A stretch of 64,000 bases of DNA, from NCBI GenBank assembly GCA_963769435.1, contig CAVYLN010000002.1:496001-560000 (forward strand). The letters are read 5' to 3'. Numbering within the stretch: the first letter of the stretch is position 1; every line of letters begins with the position of its first letter. Shown here piece by piece: positions 18,883 through 28,672 of this stretch. Origin of the DNA: JADKAV01 sp963769435. GTDB lineage: Bacteria > Actinomycetota > Actinomycetes > S36-B12 > UBA10799. Under the pieces are notes generated by a model. The model did no database searches and was not told the origin of the DNA. It worked only from the letters and a program-made list of their open reading frames with translations. The position numbers were made by a program, and so were the translations under genes.

Positions 18883-20335
18883 TCAGGCGCTGTGCAGGTC
18901 CAGTCGGCGCAAGCACTCACTGCGTCCCAGCAGTTCCATCGATTCGAACAGTGGCGGCGAGACCCTGCGACCGGTGATCGCGACCCGGACCGGCCCGAAA
19001 GCCAACTTCGGCTTGATCCCCATGCCGTCGACGAGACTGTCCCGCAACGCCTGCTGGATGGCGTCGGCGGTGAACTCGGGCAACTCGGACACCGCCTCGC
19101 GGGCGGCCCTCACGACAGCCCGCCCATTCTCATCCAGCATCTTCGCGGCATCGGCCGGGTCGACGCTGAAACCCTCGCCGGCGAACAAGAATCCGAGCAT
19201 CCCGGGTGCCTGTGCCAGAGTCTCCAGACGTTCCTGGACCAGGGGCGTGGCCTGCAGCAGCAGTTGCCACTGATCCGGCGTCACGTCATCGGACAGCACT
19301 GCCTCCCGTTGCAGGAAAGTGAGCATCCGCCCCGCGAGATCCTCGGCAGGCAGCGTCCGGATCCAGTCACCGTTGATCGCGGTGCACTTCTTGATGTCGA
19401 ATCGGGCGGGGCTCGGGTTCACGCGGGAGACGTCGAACGCCTTGGCCATCTCCTCCAACGAGAAGAACTCACGGTCCTCCCCGATCGACCAGCCCAGCAG
19501 GGCGAGGTAGTTGGCCATCGCCTCGGGCAGGTAGCCGTCTTCTATGTACGTCATGAAGTTGGCTTGCGGGTCGCGCTTGCTGAGTTTCTTGTTGCCCTCC
19601 CCCATGACATAGGGAAGGTGGCCGAATTCGGGAGCGGGCACCTCGAGCGCCTCGTACATCGCGAGCTGCCGCGGTGTGCTCGACAACAGGTCCTCGCCAC
19701 GAAGGACGTGCGTGATCCGCATCGCGACATCGTCGACCGGGTTCACCAGCGTGTACAGCGGTTCGCCGTTGGCGCGCACGATGACGAAGTCCGGGACGTG
19801 CTCATCGCGCACGTGCATCGGCCCACGCACCAGGTCGTCCCAATGCCAGTCGTGATCGGGCATCCGCAACCGGATCACCGGCTGCCGACCCTCCTCGCGG
19901 TAACGGGCCACCTGCTCCTCGGTCAACGCGCGGCACGTCCCCTCGTATCCGGGCGGACGCTTCTCCTGGCGGGCGACCTCGCGGCGCTGCTCGAGCTCTT
20001 CGGGGGTGCAGTAGCAGTGGTACGCCTTGCCCTCGGGCGAGCAGGTCCTCGGCGGTGCGCGCATACGTCTCGAGACGCTCCGACTGCCGGTATGGCGCGT
20101 AGGGCCCTCCGACCTCGGGACCTTCGTCCCAGTCCAGGTGCAACCATCGCAGACTGTCGAGCAGCGCCTGGTAGCTCTGCTCGGTATCGCGCGCTGAATC
20201 GGTGTCCTCGATCCGGAAGACGAAAGTGCCTCCCGTATGGCGGGCGTAGGCCCAGTTGAACAGGGCCGTCCTCACCATCCCCACATGCGGGTTACCTGTC
20301 GGCGAAGGACAGAAGCGGACGCGGACATCGCTCAT
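18883..20335 (-). CDS. gltX: Glutamyl-tRNA synthetase (one frameshift)
   Basis: Charges tRNA-Glu, and probably tRNA-Gln in the indirect pathway. About 483 residues after repair. Class I signatures are PSPTGNPHVG (HIGH equivalent) near residue 10 and KLSKRD (KMSKS equivalent). HCYCTPEELE is the usual zinc-knuckle region. The +1 shift is near 20040 in GCCCGAGG; removing one C gives LLAEGKAYHCYC. The ATG overlaps the stop of the FAH-family gene (ATGA). Confidence 0.95.
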
Positions 20336-21111
20336 GAGAAGACTCCTGTGTCGCTGACGATGTTGTCGAGTGTCCCGATCCCTTCGATGGTGACCGTCAC
20401 GTGATCGCCATTGAGCAGAGGACCGACTCCCGCCGGCGTACCCGTGAGGATCACGTCACCGGGAACCAGTGTCATGATGCCACTGATCCATGCCACCAAC
20501 TCACCCACGGTACGCACCATGTCGGAAGTGGAACCGTCCTGACGGATCTGCTCGTTGACCTCGCACTCGATGCCGAGATCGTCGGGATCGACGTCGGTGA
20601 CGATCCAGGGGCCCAGGGGACAGAACGTGTCGAAGCCCTTCGCCCTGCCCCACTGGCCGTCCTTGGCCTGCAAGTCACGTGCGGTCACGTCGTTGGCACA
20701 CGTGTAGCCGAGAATCACTTCCGGCACCCGGTGCTGTGGGACGTTCTTGCACAAGCGACCGATCACCACCGCGAGTTCGGCCTCGTGCTCCACTTGTGAT
20801 GACTGTTCCGGCAATCGAATCACTGCCTCAGGTCCGATCACGGCGGTCGAGGGCTTGAGGAAGATCATCGGTTCGGCAGGGACGTCACCGCCCATCTCGC
20901 GCGCGTGGTCCTGATAGTTCTTCGCGACCGCGATGATCTTGGTGGGCAGCACGGGAGCGAGCAGATCGACCTCATCGATGTGACGCTCGACGCCGGTCAC
21001 CTCGATGCCCGCGACGTCGGGGAACGGGGCGCCTGCGATCTCCCGGACCACCTCACCGTCGACGAGACCGTAGGCGACATCCTGCTCGAAGCGGTAGCGC
21101 GCGATTCTCAT
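20332..21111 (-). CDS. Fumarylacetoacetate hydrolase family protein
   Basis: 259 residues, intact. The FAH-family core is clear: KIIAVAKNYQDHAREMG, PMIFLKPSTAVIGP, the acidic metal-binding EHEAELAVVIG, GYTCANDVTARDLQ, KGFDTFCPLGPW and TGTPAGVGP near the end. Likely a Mg-dependent hydrolase, decarboxylase or isomerase of a 2-oxo acid; the substrate is not predictable. TAGGCT six bases before the ATG, with no ribosome binding site, suggests a leaderless transcript that also covers gltX. Confidence 0.9.
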   Translation of the reverse strand: MRIARYRFEQDVAYGLVDGEVVREIAGAPFPDVAGIEVTGVERHIDEVDLLAPVLPTKIIAVAKNYQDHAREMGGDVPAEPMIFLKPSTAVIGPEAVIRLPEQSSQVEHEAELAVVIGRLCKNVPQHRVPEVILGYTCANDVTARDLQAKDGQWGRAKGFDTFCPLGPWIVTDVDPDDLGIECEVNEQIRQDGSTSDMVRTVGELVAWISGIMTLVPGDVILTGTPAGVGPLLNGDHVTVTIEGIGTLDNIVSDTGVFS

Positions 21112-21133
21112 GTGTTGAGCCTAGGGCGCCGCG

Positions 21134-22180
21134 TCAGCGACTGAACGCAGCGGCCATGCCGCCACGCACCGCCGTCGACCCGGCGGGCAACATCCTGTCG
21201 ACCGCGGCCGCGAGGATGTCCGCCACCCCCTCATCCAGAGCTCGGGCGGCCGCGCCGTCCCGGTACCACTCGAGGTGTTCGGCGAAGATCCGCGGATCTC
21301 CGACCAGCGCCGCCGAGGTGGCGCTGCGGGCCACCAACGTCAGGTCGTCCCGGAGCACGTCGACCTCGACATCGACCGGCCCCAGATCGTGCGCGAGGAC
21401 CAGTGCGTCCTCCACGATCCTGGGGATCGCGGACCACACCCGGTCGATCTCCGGCAGTTCGGCGGCAAGTGCCGGTTCCCGGGATAGCGGTCCTGGTTCA
21501 GGCAGCCATCGCCTCACGAGGTCACTCGCCTCCACCGGGTCCGCAGCGTAGGCGTCGGCGCCGAGGCGCAGGGCGAGTGCCGGATCGCGGTCGAAAGCAC
21601 GCCCGCCGACTATCACCCGCAGGCCGGCGACGCGCAGAGCCGAGATCGTGTGCCAGGCACCCACCAGGTTGCTGGTCATCGAACACGACACGCCTGCCAC
21701 TGCAGACGCATCGCCGTGAGCCATCACCGCCAGATCGTCTGCGGGCAGTGTCGGGGAGATGGTCACGACGTCCCACCCGAGCGCCCGCCAGACCCCGGCG
21801 ACCATGCGCACCGCCAGAGTGTGACCGTCGCCCTCGGAACCGGCCAGCAGGATCCGGCCCACACGCGTGCGACCCGCTGGGGGTGAGACGACCTCCATGA
21901 TGCAGTCCTCAGTGATGGATGTCGCGACATGTTCCTCGGCCACTGAGACCAGCCCTTGCTGCCACATCTCGCCGATGGCGATCTGGGCGGGAGCGTAGAG
22001 TTCGCGCACCAACTCGGCGGCCGTCACACCCCGCCCGGCCAGCACGTTCGACATGAACAGGCACTGATCGCGATCCCCAGCGACCAGCGCACTCAGATAG
22101 GCATCGCGCGTCCGTCTTTCGATCCGCTCATCCCACACGGCCACAGACCGGACCGACCCGTCGCGGGTCTCCGCGTTCAC
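21134..22180 (-). CDS. Cobalamin-binding sensor-like protein, CarH-type light/B12 domain without HTH
   Basis: About 348 residues. Residues 20-100 are a B12-binding helical-bundle module with W73-x9-E83-H84, the signature of CarH-type photoreceptors. Residues 107-215 are the Rossmann cobalamin domain, with SEGDGHTLAV supplying the probable lower axial His120, and later IVGGRAF. The last 130 residues are helical and not recognised. No DNA-binding domain is present. GTG 22180 is preferred over GTG 22186 because TAGGCT lies six bases before it (leaderless). Transcribed towards the FAH-gltX pair. A methyltransferase corrinoid protein is the alternative. Confidence 0.75.
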   Translation of the reverse strand: MNAETRDGSVRSVAVWDERIERRTRDAYLSALVAGDRDQCLFMSNVLAGRGVTAAELVRELYAPAQIAIGEMWQQGLVSVAEEHVATSITEDCIMEVVSPPAGRTRVGRILLAGSEGDGHTLAVRMVAGVWRALGWDVVTISPTLPADDLAVMAHGDASAVAGVSCSMTSNLVGAWHTISALRVAGLRVIVGGRAFDRDPALALRLGADAYAADPVEASDLVRRWLPEPGPLSREPALAAELPEIDRVWSAIPRIVEDALVLAHDLGPVDVEVDVLRDDLTLVARSATSAALVGDPRIFAEHLEWYRDGAAARALDEGVADILAAAVDRMLPAGSTAVRGGMAAAFSR

Positions 22181-22233
22181 ATGCACAGCCTAACTCCGGG
22201 ACTCCTGGCTGACGAGGCCCGATCCGAAACGAC

Positions 22234-23812
22234 TCAGTCCCGCACGACACCCAGCAGTCCGTATGCCACGGCGTCCTCGAGCGCCATCCACGACGCGGCG
22301 ATCACGTTCTCGTGTACGCCGACCGTGTCCCAGCGCCGGGTTCCGTCGCTGGACCCGACGAGGGTTCGGGTGACGGCGCCGGTCCCGCGCACACCTTCCA
22401 GGATGCGCACCTTGTAGTCGACGAGATGGAGTTCGGCGAGTTCCGGGTAGAGCCCGGTCAGCGCCGATCGGAGCGCGTTGTCCAACGCGTTGACCGGACC
22501 GTTGCCCTCCCCCACTGCGACCATCCGCCTGTCGGCGGCCACCAGTTTCACCGTGGCCTCGCTCACCACGTTGCCGTCCACACGTTGTTCGACGATCGTG
22601 CGCCAGGATTCCACGGTGAAGGGCCTGGTCCGGCCGTGTTCGCGCTCATCGATGATCAGCAACTCGAACGATGCATCGGCGGCCTCGAACGTCCACCCCT
22701 GATTCTCCAGCTCCTTCACTCGGTCCACGACGCGCCCCAGCAGGGCCGGGTCCCCGGACAGGTCGTACCCCAACTCCTTGCCCTTGAGCTCGACCGAGGC
22801 CCTGCCCGCCATCTCGGTCACCAGTACCCGCATGTCGTTGCCCACGGCAGTGGCGTCCTCGTGGTTGTAGAGGTCGTAGTTGACCTTCAAGCGCGCTGGC
22901 GTGCAGACCGGCCTTGTGGGCGAAGGAGCTGACACCGACATACGGCTGGTGTGTGTCAGGGGCGATATTCGCGATCTCGGCGATCGCGTGCGAGATCCGC
23001 ACGGATTCCTCGAGATGACCCGGCGGCAGAACCTTCAAGTCCAACTTGAGTTCCAGATTCGGCACGACAACGAACAGATCCGCATTTCCGGTACGTTCCC
23101 CGTACCCGTTGGCCGTGCACTGCGCGTGGGTGGCTCCAGCCTCCACCGCGGCGATCGTGTTGGCCACTGCGCAGCCGGTGTCGTCCTGGCAATGGATGCC
23201 GAGGCGACCCTGGACCCGCGACCGAACGTCAGTGACCACGCGGGAGATCCCCGACGGGAGCATGCCGCCGTTGGTGTCACACATGACGGCCGCCTCCGCA
23301 CCCGCCTCCAGCGCGGTTCGAGCGACGCTGACCGCGTAGTCGGCATCGTGCTTGTACCCGTCGAAGAAGTGCTCGAGATCCACGAACACTCGGCGCCCCT
23401 GTTCGATCAGGTAGCGCACCGTCTCGGCAACCATGGCGAGGTTCTCCTCGCCGGTTGTGCGTAGCGCCTCTTTGACGTGGCGGATGTCCGACTTGGCGAC
23501 CAGCGTGATGACCGGCGCCTGACTGGCGAGCAGGGCGGCCACCTGCGGATCGTCGGACACTGCGACTCCGGCCTTCCGGGTGGCGCCGAAGGCGACGAGC
23601 GTCGCATTGCGCAGTTTGAGTTCGGAGGCGGCCCGTGCGAAGAACTCGGTGTCCTTGGGCATGGCACCGGGCCACCCACCCTCGATGAAACCCACGCCGT
23701 ACTCGTCGAGCAACCGGGAAATGGCGAGCTTGTCCTCCACCGAGAACGAGATACCCTCGCGCTGCGCGCCATCGCGCAGCGTGGTGTCGAACAACTGGAA
23801 CGGCTCGTCCAT
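22234..23812 (-). CDS. cimA: (R)-citramalate synthase, CimA-type (one frameshift)
   Basis: Condenses pyruvate and acetyl-CoA, giving a threonine-independent route to isoleucine. About 525 residues after repair. The HMGL-like TIM barrel has QLFDTTLRDGAQREG at residue 6, HCQDDTGCAVANT (metal-binding histidine) and TANGYGERTGNADL. The C-terminal LeuA dimerisation/allosteric domain covers the last 130 residues. The opening and length fit CimA (TIGR00977 type) better than LeuA, and a full leuA lies 9 kb away. The +1 shift is near 22893; repair gives HASALKVNYDLYNHEDATAVGN. Expression is controlled by the leader described upstream. Confidence 0.88.
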
Positions 23813-23830
23813 GTCAAATCCTTCCCAATG

Positions 23831-23860
23831 AAAAACCCCCGGGCCCGAGGGCACGAGGGT
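23831..23860 (-). terminator. Attenuator terminator before cimA
   Basis: On the minus strand ACCCTCG.GCCC pairs with GGGC.CGGGGGT around a small loop, followed by TTTTT, and lies 19 bp before the cimA ATG. It is an intrinsic terminator inside the 5' leader. The bases after the U-run (TTTTTCATTGG then AAGGA) are nearly the same as those before ilvB. Confidence 0.85.
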
Positions 23861-23862
23861 TA

Positions 23863-23891
23863 GCGCATCGACTCAGTCTCAGCCGATGCGC
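23863..23891 (-). promoter_or_regulatory. Pause/alternative hairpin in cimA leader
   Basis: GCGCATCG and CGATGCGC form an 8-bp stem that covers the last Ile codon and the stop of the leader peptide. It matches the 1:2 pause stem of classical attenuators. Confidence 0.6.
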
Positions 23892-23917
23892 CTTTCGATA
23901 ATCAGCGCGTAATGCAC
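23879..23917 (-). CDS. cimA leader peptide (Leu/Ile-rich)
   Basis: Twelve residues, MHYALIIERRIG, started by GTG. Leu-Ile-Ile and a later Ile act as control codons: ribosome stalling when Leu/Ile-tRNA is short would favour antitermination upstream of cimA. The GTG lies six bases after AACACT (-10-like, 23924-23929), itself 17 bp from CTGACT (-35-like, 23947-23952), so the leader looks leaderless. No ribosome binding site is present. Confidence 0.75.
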   Translation of the reverse strand: MHYALIIERRIG

Positions 23918-24072
23918 GTGGCAAGTGTTGCACACGACGCCGCGGGAGTCAGCGCCGGAGCCGGTGGAGCGCGGTGCCCCCAGTGGCGGCACCGCAACCG
24001 TCGCAACGTCCGCAGATTCCAGTTCACATGTGAAGGCGAATCTGCTGAGGTTCCCGACGACCGCCAAAACGC

Positions 24073-25168
24073 CTAGGCCAGTTCGAACATCCACGCGTGC
24101 TTGTCGGGGTTCTGGCCGGATTGCAGTCCGAGCAGAGCGTTGCGCAACTTCATCGTGATCGGTCCAGCACCGCCGTCGGACACCGACCACGCGCCGACCC
24201 GGCTCTTCACCTCGCCGACAGGAGTGATCACAGCTGCCGTGCCACAGGCGAAGACCTCGGAGATCTCTCCGGACTCACATCCGGACTTCCACTGCGCCAC
24301 GCTGATCGGCTCCTCGGAGACGGGAATCCCCAGGTCCTGGTGGGCCATGATCAGAATCGAGTCCCTGGTCACACCCGGCAGCAGCGACCCCGTCAGCGGC
24401 GGCGTGACCAGACGCGCCGAGTCTCCGGTGCCGAAGACGAAGAAGAGGTTCATGCCTCCCATCTCCTCAACCCACTCGTGCTCCTTGGCGTCGAGCCACA
24501 CGACCTGGTCGCAGCCGTGCAGGCTGGCTTCCGCCTGCGCGATAAGGGACGCCGCATAGTTGCCGGCACACTTGGCCTCGCCGGTACCGCCGACCGCGGC
24601 CCGGACGTAGTCCGGCGTCAGCCAGACCGAGACCGGCGCCACGCCGCGGGGGAAATACGCGCCCGCCGGGGACGCGATCAACAGGTACTGGTACTCGTCC
24701 GCAGGCTTCACGCCCAGGCCCACCTCGGTGGAGAACATGAACGGCCGCAGGTACAGCGACTTCTCGGGGTCCGAAGGCACCCACTCGCGGTCGATCTGCG
24801 CGAGTTCGACCAGCGACTGGATGAACAACTCGGCGGGGATCTCCGGCATGGCAAGCCTGCGGGCCGAGGAGCGGAACCGCTGCGCGTTCTTCAGTGGCCG
24901 GAACGTGCGGATGTGGCCGTCCGCGTGTTTGTAGGCCTTCATCCCCTCGAAGATGGACTGCCCGTAGTGGATGAAGTTCGTGGCCGGGTCGAGAGTGATC
25001 GGGCCGTACGGAACCACACTCGGCTCGTACCAGCCACGTTCACGGGCGAACCGGATACTGACCATGTGGTCGGTGAAATGCCGACCGAAGCCGGGATCGG
25101 CGAGGATCGCCTCGACGCTGCGCGGAGTCCCGTGCCGCCGGCGACAGCGTCACGGTGAAGTCGGTCAT
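24073..25168 (-). CDS. ilvE: Branched-chain amino acid aminotransferase (one frameshift)
   Basis: Last step in Leu, Ile and Val synthesis. About 364 residues after repair, fold-type IV PLP enzyme. Motifs: GQSIFEGMKAYKHADG, RPFMFSTEVGLGV, the PLP segment KCAGNYAASL with its lysine, then EHEWVEEMGGMNLFFV and ACGTAAVITPVG. The +1 shift is near 25110 (CGAGGCG); repair gives AILADPGFGRHFTDHM. The ATG overlaps the leuB stop (ATGA), one operon with leuB. Confidence 0.94.
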
Positions 25169-26191
25169 CCGATCCTCGCCATCAGGTCGTCCCCGATCTG
25201 CGACGTGCTGCGTACCGCGTCCCCCCGTGTCGCCAGGTCGTCGGTCACCGCCTTCTCCACCGCCATCGCAGCCTCCAACTCGCCGAGGTGGTCCAACATC
25301 ATCGCCACGCTGAGCACGGTGGCCGTCGGATCGGCCTTCCCCTGCCCGGCGATGTCCGGCGCCGAACCGTGTACAGGCTCGAACATACTCGGATTCGCGC
25401 GTGTGACATCGAGGTTTCCGCTCGCGGAGAGTCCGATCCCGCCGGCGATGGCAGCTCCGATGTCAGTGAGGATGTCGCCGAAGAGGTTGTCGGTCACGAC
25501 GACATCGAACCGTTCCGGCTGGGTCAGGAAGAACATGCTGGCGGCGTCCACATGGCAGTAGTCGGTCTCGATGTCCGCATACTCCGCGGCGACCTCGTCG
25601 AAGGTGCGCTGCCACAACGATCCCGCGTTGGTGAGCACGTTGGTCTTGTGCACGAGCGTGACCTTGCCACGGCGACGTGTGGCGCGGGCGAACGCATCTC
25701 GCACGATCCGCTCGACCCCGAACCGGGTGTTGAGGCTCTCCTCCACCGCGATCTCCTGGGGCGTACCGACCCGCATCGCACCACCGGCCCCGACGTACGG
25801 ACCCTCGGTGCCCTCGCGGCACACCACCATGTCGATGTGCTCGGGGCCCTTGCCCGCCAGCGGCGTGGCCACTCCCGGATACAACTTCACCGGCCGCAGA
25901 TTGACGTGGTGGTCGAGCCCGAATCTGAGTTTGAGCAACAGCCCCCGCTCGAGGACGCCCGGCGGCACGCTCGGGTCCCCCACCGCGCCGAGCAGGATCG
26001 CGTCGTACGAGCGGATGTCCTCGAGTTCGGCATCGGGCAGCACCTCACCGGTCGCGTTGTACCGCGCGGCGCCGAGGTCGAAGTACGGTGGGCTCGGCAT
26101 CGACGCCAGTGGCCCCGAGCACGCGCAGGGCCTGCTCCACCACCTCCGTGCCGATGCCGTCGCCGGGGATGGTCGCGATCCGATATGCCAT
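25165..26191 (-). CDS. leuB: 3-isopropylmalate dehydrogenase (one frameshift)
   Basis: NAD-dependent oxidation and decarboxylation in leucine synthesis. About 341 residues after repair. The start MAYRIATIPGDGIGTEV is typical. Later motifs are the REGTEGPYVG substrate loop, VTDNLFGDILTDIGAAI and EPVHGSAPDIAGQGKADP. The +1 shift is near 26088 (CCACCGTAC). The ATG lies six bases after TAGCCT and 29 bases after a GTGACC -35-like box, with no ribosome binding site: a likely leaderless promoter for leuB-ilvE. Confidence 0.94.
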
Positions 26192-26298
26192 GGGTAAAGG
26201 CTAAAGGTGCCACCCGTGCGGGTCACCGGCGAGGCGGCGGTTTGCGGCCCCCGCCGGGACCGGACGGCGTCTCGTTGCTCGGTGCCCCGATCGAACCG

Positions 26299-26886
26299 CT
26301 ACCCGGCAGTGACTGGTTGCGTCGCGCTCGCGGAATCCTTGCTGTACTGCCGGTACGAGAACCAGGCACGCCCGATCGCCTCGAATACCACGAGGGCCAG
26401 CCCGAGGGTTATGAGCAGCGTCAACGGGCCGACCACTGGGATCTCGTGCTGATCCGTGGCGAAACTGACGAACGTCAGAATGAACAGAGCCACGTACTCC
26501 GCCCTGCTGCGCACGAACACGATGGCCTTGCGCTCGGGCACTGCCCGTACGTATTGGATCCGGAAACGGAAGTGCCCCACCCACAGACCCACCGCGGCAC
26601 CCACCACGCCCACCGCCAGATGCTCCCAGTTCTGGACGACGTCCTTGCCGAGCAGCACACCCACCACGACGATCTCGATGAGCGGATCGAAGGCGACCGT
26701 CTTCGCCAACCGCAGCCACTGGCCTTTGGGCAGATCCATCCCCTTGGCGATCCGCCTGCTGTCGCGGAGGTACTTGAGGTCCAGGAAGAGCAACACCGCC
26801 AGGAGGATCAGCGCGATGAATTGACCCACCAGATCGAGCGTCGACGGCTGGCCCGTGGTCGCCGTCGCGGCCAACAGATCCCGCAT
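26299..26886 (-). CDS. Multi-pass membrane protein of unknown function
   Basis: 195 residues with about four or five hydrophobic segments (near residues 20-37, 65-80, 86-100, 128-145, 155-175) joined by short basic loops. The ATG at 26886 has a GGGGAG site; a GTG nine codons earlier is possible. I recognise no specific family. Phosphate-starvation PsiE-like proteins have a similar layout and length, offered only as a possibility. It stands alone between leuB and the NIL gene. Confidence 0.6.
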   Translation of the reverse strand: MRDLLAATATTGQPSTLDLVGQFIALILLAVLLFLDLKYLRDSRRIAKGMDLPKGQWLRLAKTVAFDPLIEIVVVGVLLGKDVVQNWEHLAVGVVGAAVGLWVGHFRFRIQYVRAVPERKAIVFVRSRAEYVALFILTFVSFATDQHEIPVVGPLTLLITLGLALVVFEAIGRAWFSYRQYSKDSASATQPVTAG

Positions 26887-27071
26887 CCCGCGCTCCCCTC
26901 GCCCGCGGCCCACACCTCGAGCCGCCCATCACGAAGATAGCCAATTCCTGCACCTCGATGCTGCTTGAAGGACTCCGACCGGGAGTACTTCTGCAGCCGT
27001 CTGCGCAACTGCATCCCCCCTGGGTGCCGTGCGCACGGTGACACCACCGTGCGCCGCGTAGGCTTACCGCC

Positions 27072-27311
27072 ATGGCCGAACACCTGCTGTTGACCTTCCC
27101 CGAGACCCGCGCCACCGAGCCGGTCATCTACCGAATCGTCACCGACTTCGACGTCATCCCCAACATCCGGCGGGCGGCGATCGAGAACCACCTCGGGTGG
27201 ATGGTCGTCGAACTGGACGGAGCACCCGACGACATCCGCAAGGCCAAGCAGTACCTGGCCGGCCAGGGAATCGGCGTCGAGCGCGCCGAGGGCGACATCG
27301 TCGAGGGCTGA
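27072..27311 (+). CDS. NIL-domain protein
   Basis: 79 residues forming one NIL (ferredoxin-like, amino-acid-binding) domain: HLLLTFPETRATEPVIYRI at the start, LGWMVVELDGAPDDIRKAKQYL in the middle. Such domains occur on methionine ABC transporter ATPases and ferredoxins, and also as free proteins. TAGGCT seven bases before the ATG suggests a leaderless transcript heading the following operon. Its link to the glutamine-synthetase-like gene is by position only. Confidence 0.8.
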   Translation: MAEHLLLTFPETRATEPVIYRIVTDFDVIPNIRRAAIENHLGWMVVELDGAPDDIRKAKQYLAGQGIGVERAEGDIVEG

Positions 27312-27319
27312 GGGCCCTG

Positions 27320-28672
27320 GTGAGTTACGACCTGCAGACTCTGCGCGCCGAGATCGACGCCGGGCGCGTCGACACCGTGATCGTGGCCATGACCGACATG
27401 CAGGGCCGGTTGCAGGGCAAACGTCTGCACGGTCGCTACTTCCTGGACCAGGTGGCCGACCACGGAACGGAGGGGTGCAGCTACCTGCTCGCAGTGGACG
27501 TCGACATGAACACGGTCGAGGGCTACCGCATGGCCTCCTGGCACAGCGGCTACGGCGACTTCGTCATGCAGCCGGACTTCACGTCACTGCGGCACATCCC
27601 CTGGCATCCGGGAACTGCGATGGTGCAGGCCGATGTGCTGTGGGAGGACGGAACCGATGTGGCGGCGAGTCCGCGACAGGTACTGAAGAAGCAGATCGGC
27701 CGGCTCGCCGACGCGGGACTGCACGCCTTCGCCGGGACCGAACTCGAGTTCATCACCTTCACCGACACTTACGAGCAGGCATGGCGGCAGGGCTACCAGG
27801 ACCTGACCCCTGCCAACCAGTACAACGTGGACTACTCGATCCTCGGCACCTCACGGATCGAACCACTGCTGCGAAGGATCCGCCTGGCCATGGCCGGCGC
27901 CGGTATGTACGTGGAGAGCGTGAAGGGCGAGTGCAACTACGGCCAGCACGAGATCGTGTTCCGCTACGCCGACGCACTGACCGCATGCGACGACCATGTC
28001 GTCTACAAGACCGGCGCCAAGGAGATCGCGGCGCAAGAGGACATGTCCATCACCTTCATGGCCAAGTACGACCAACGTGAGGGTAATTCCTGCCACATCC
28101 ACCTGTCCCTGCGTGCAGATGACGGGGCGTTCGTGCTGGCCGACGACGAGGGTTCAGATGGGCTGTCGGAGATGGGGCGGGCCTTCATCGCCGGACAGAT
28201 CGCCCACATGCGCGACCTCTCCCTGCTCTTCGCCCCCAATATCAACTCGTTCAAGCGATTCGTCCCCGGGTCGTTCGCACCCACCGCCATCAAGTGGGGC
28301 CGCGACAATCGCACCTGCGCCTTGCGGCTCGTCGGGCACGGTCCTTCGCTACGCCTGGAGAACCGGGCCCCCGGCGGTGACATCAACCCCTACCTCGGTG
28401 TCGCTGCGATGATCGCGGCCGGACTCGACGGAATCCAGCGCAACCTGCCTCTGGAGCCGGCGGTCGCGGGCAACGCGTACCAGGTGCAGACCGACCGACT
28501 GCCCTACTCGTTGACCACCGCCTTGGACCTGTGGGAGGCCTCGGAGTTCGTGGCCGAGGTCTTCGGCGAGGAGGTCCAGCACCACTACGCCAACATGGCC
28601 CGTACCGAGTTGCAGGCCTTCGGGGAAGCGGTGACCGACTGGGAACGGTTCCGAGGATTCGAGAGGCTGTGA
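27320..28672 (+). CDS. Glutamine synthetase-family ligase (gamma-glutamylpolyamine synthetase-like)
   Basis: 450 residues, GTG start. Catalytic motifs of the GS fold are present: GTELEF, VKGECNYGQHEI, NSCHIHLSL, SFKRFVPGSFAPTAIKWGRDNR and ENRAPGGDINPYL. It lacks the C-terminal adenylylation region of GlnA. The downstream aldehyde dehydrogenase, SDR and PuuD-like hydrolase suggest it glutamylates an amine such as a polyamine (PuuA/GlnA3-type role), not ammonia. Function is inferred from context. The stop abuts the next ATG. Confidence 0.8.
   Translation: MSYDLQTLRAEIDAGRVDTVIVAMTDMQGRLQGKRLHGRYFLDQVADHGTEGCSYLLAVDVDMNTVEGYRMASWHSGYGDFVMQPDFTSLRHIPWHPGTAMVQADVLWEDGTDVAASPRQVLKKQIGRLADAGLHAFAGTELEFITFTDTYEQAWRQGYQDLTPANQYNVDYSILGTSRIEPLLRRIRLAMAGAGMYVESVKGECNYGQHEIVFRYADALTACDDHVVYKTGAKEIAAQEDMSITFMAKYDQREGNSCHIHLSLRADDGAFVLADDEGSDGLSEMGRAFIAGQIAHMRDLSLLFAPNINSFKRFVPGSFAPTAIKWGRDNRTCALRLVGHGPSLRLENRAPGGDINPYLGVAAMIAAGLDGIQRNLPLEPAVAGNAYQVQTDRLPYSLTTALDLWEASEFVAEVFGEEVQHHYANMARTELQAFGEAVTDWERFRGFERL

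Noticed and set aside
21112..22233. A cobalamin riboswitch near the B12-binding gene
   Set aside because: The flanking gaps are too short (about 20-55 bp) and the gene appears leaderless.
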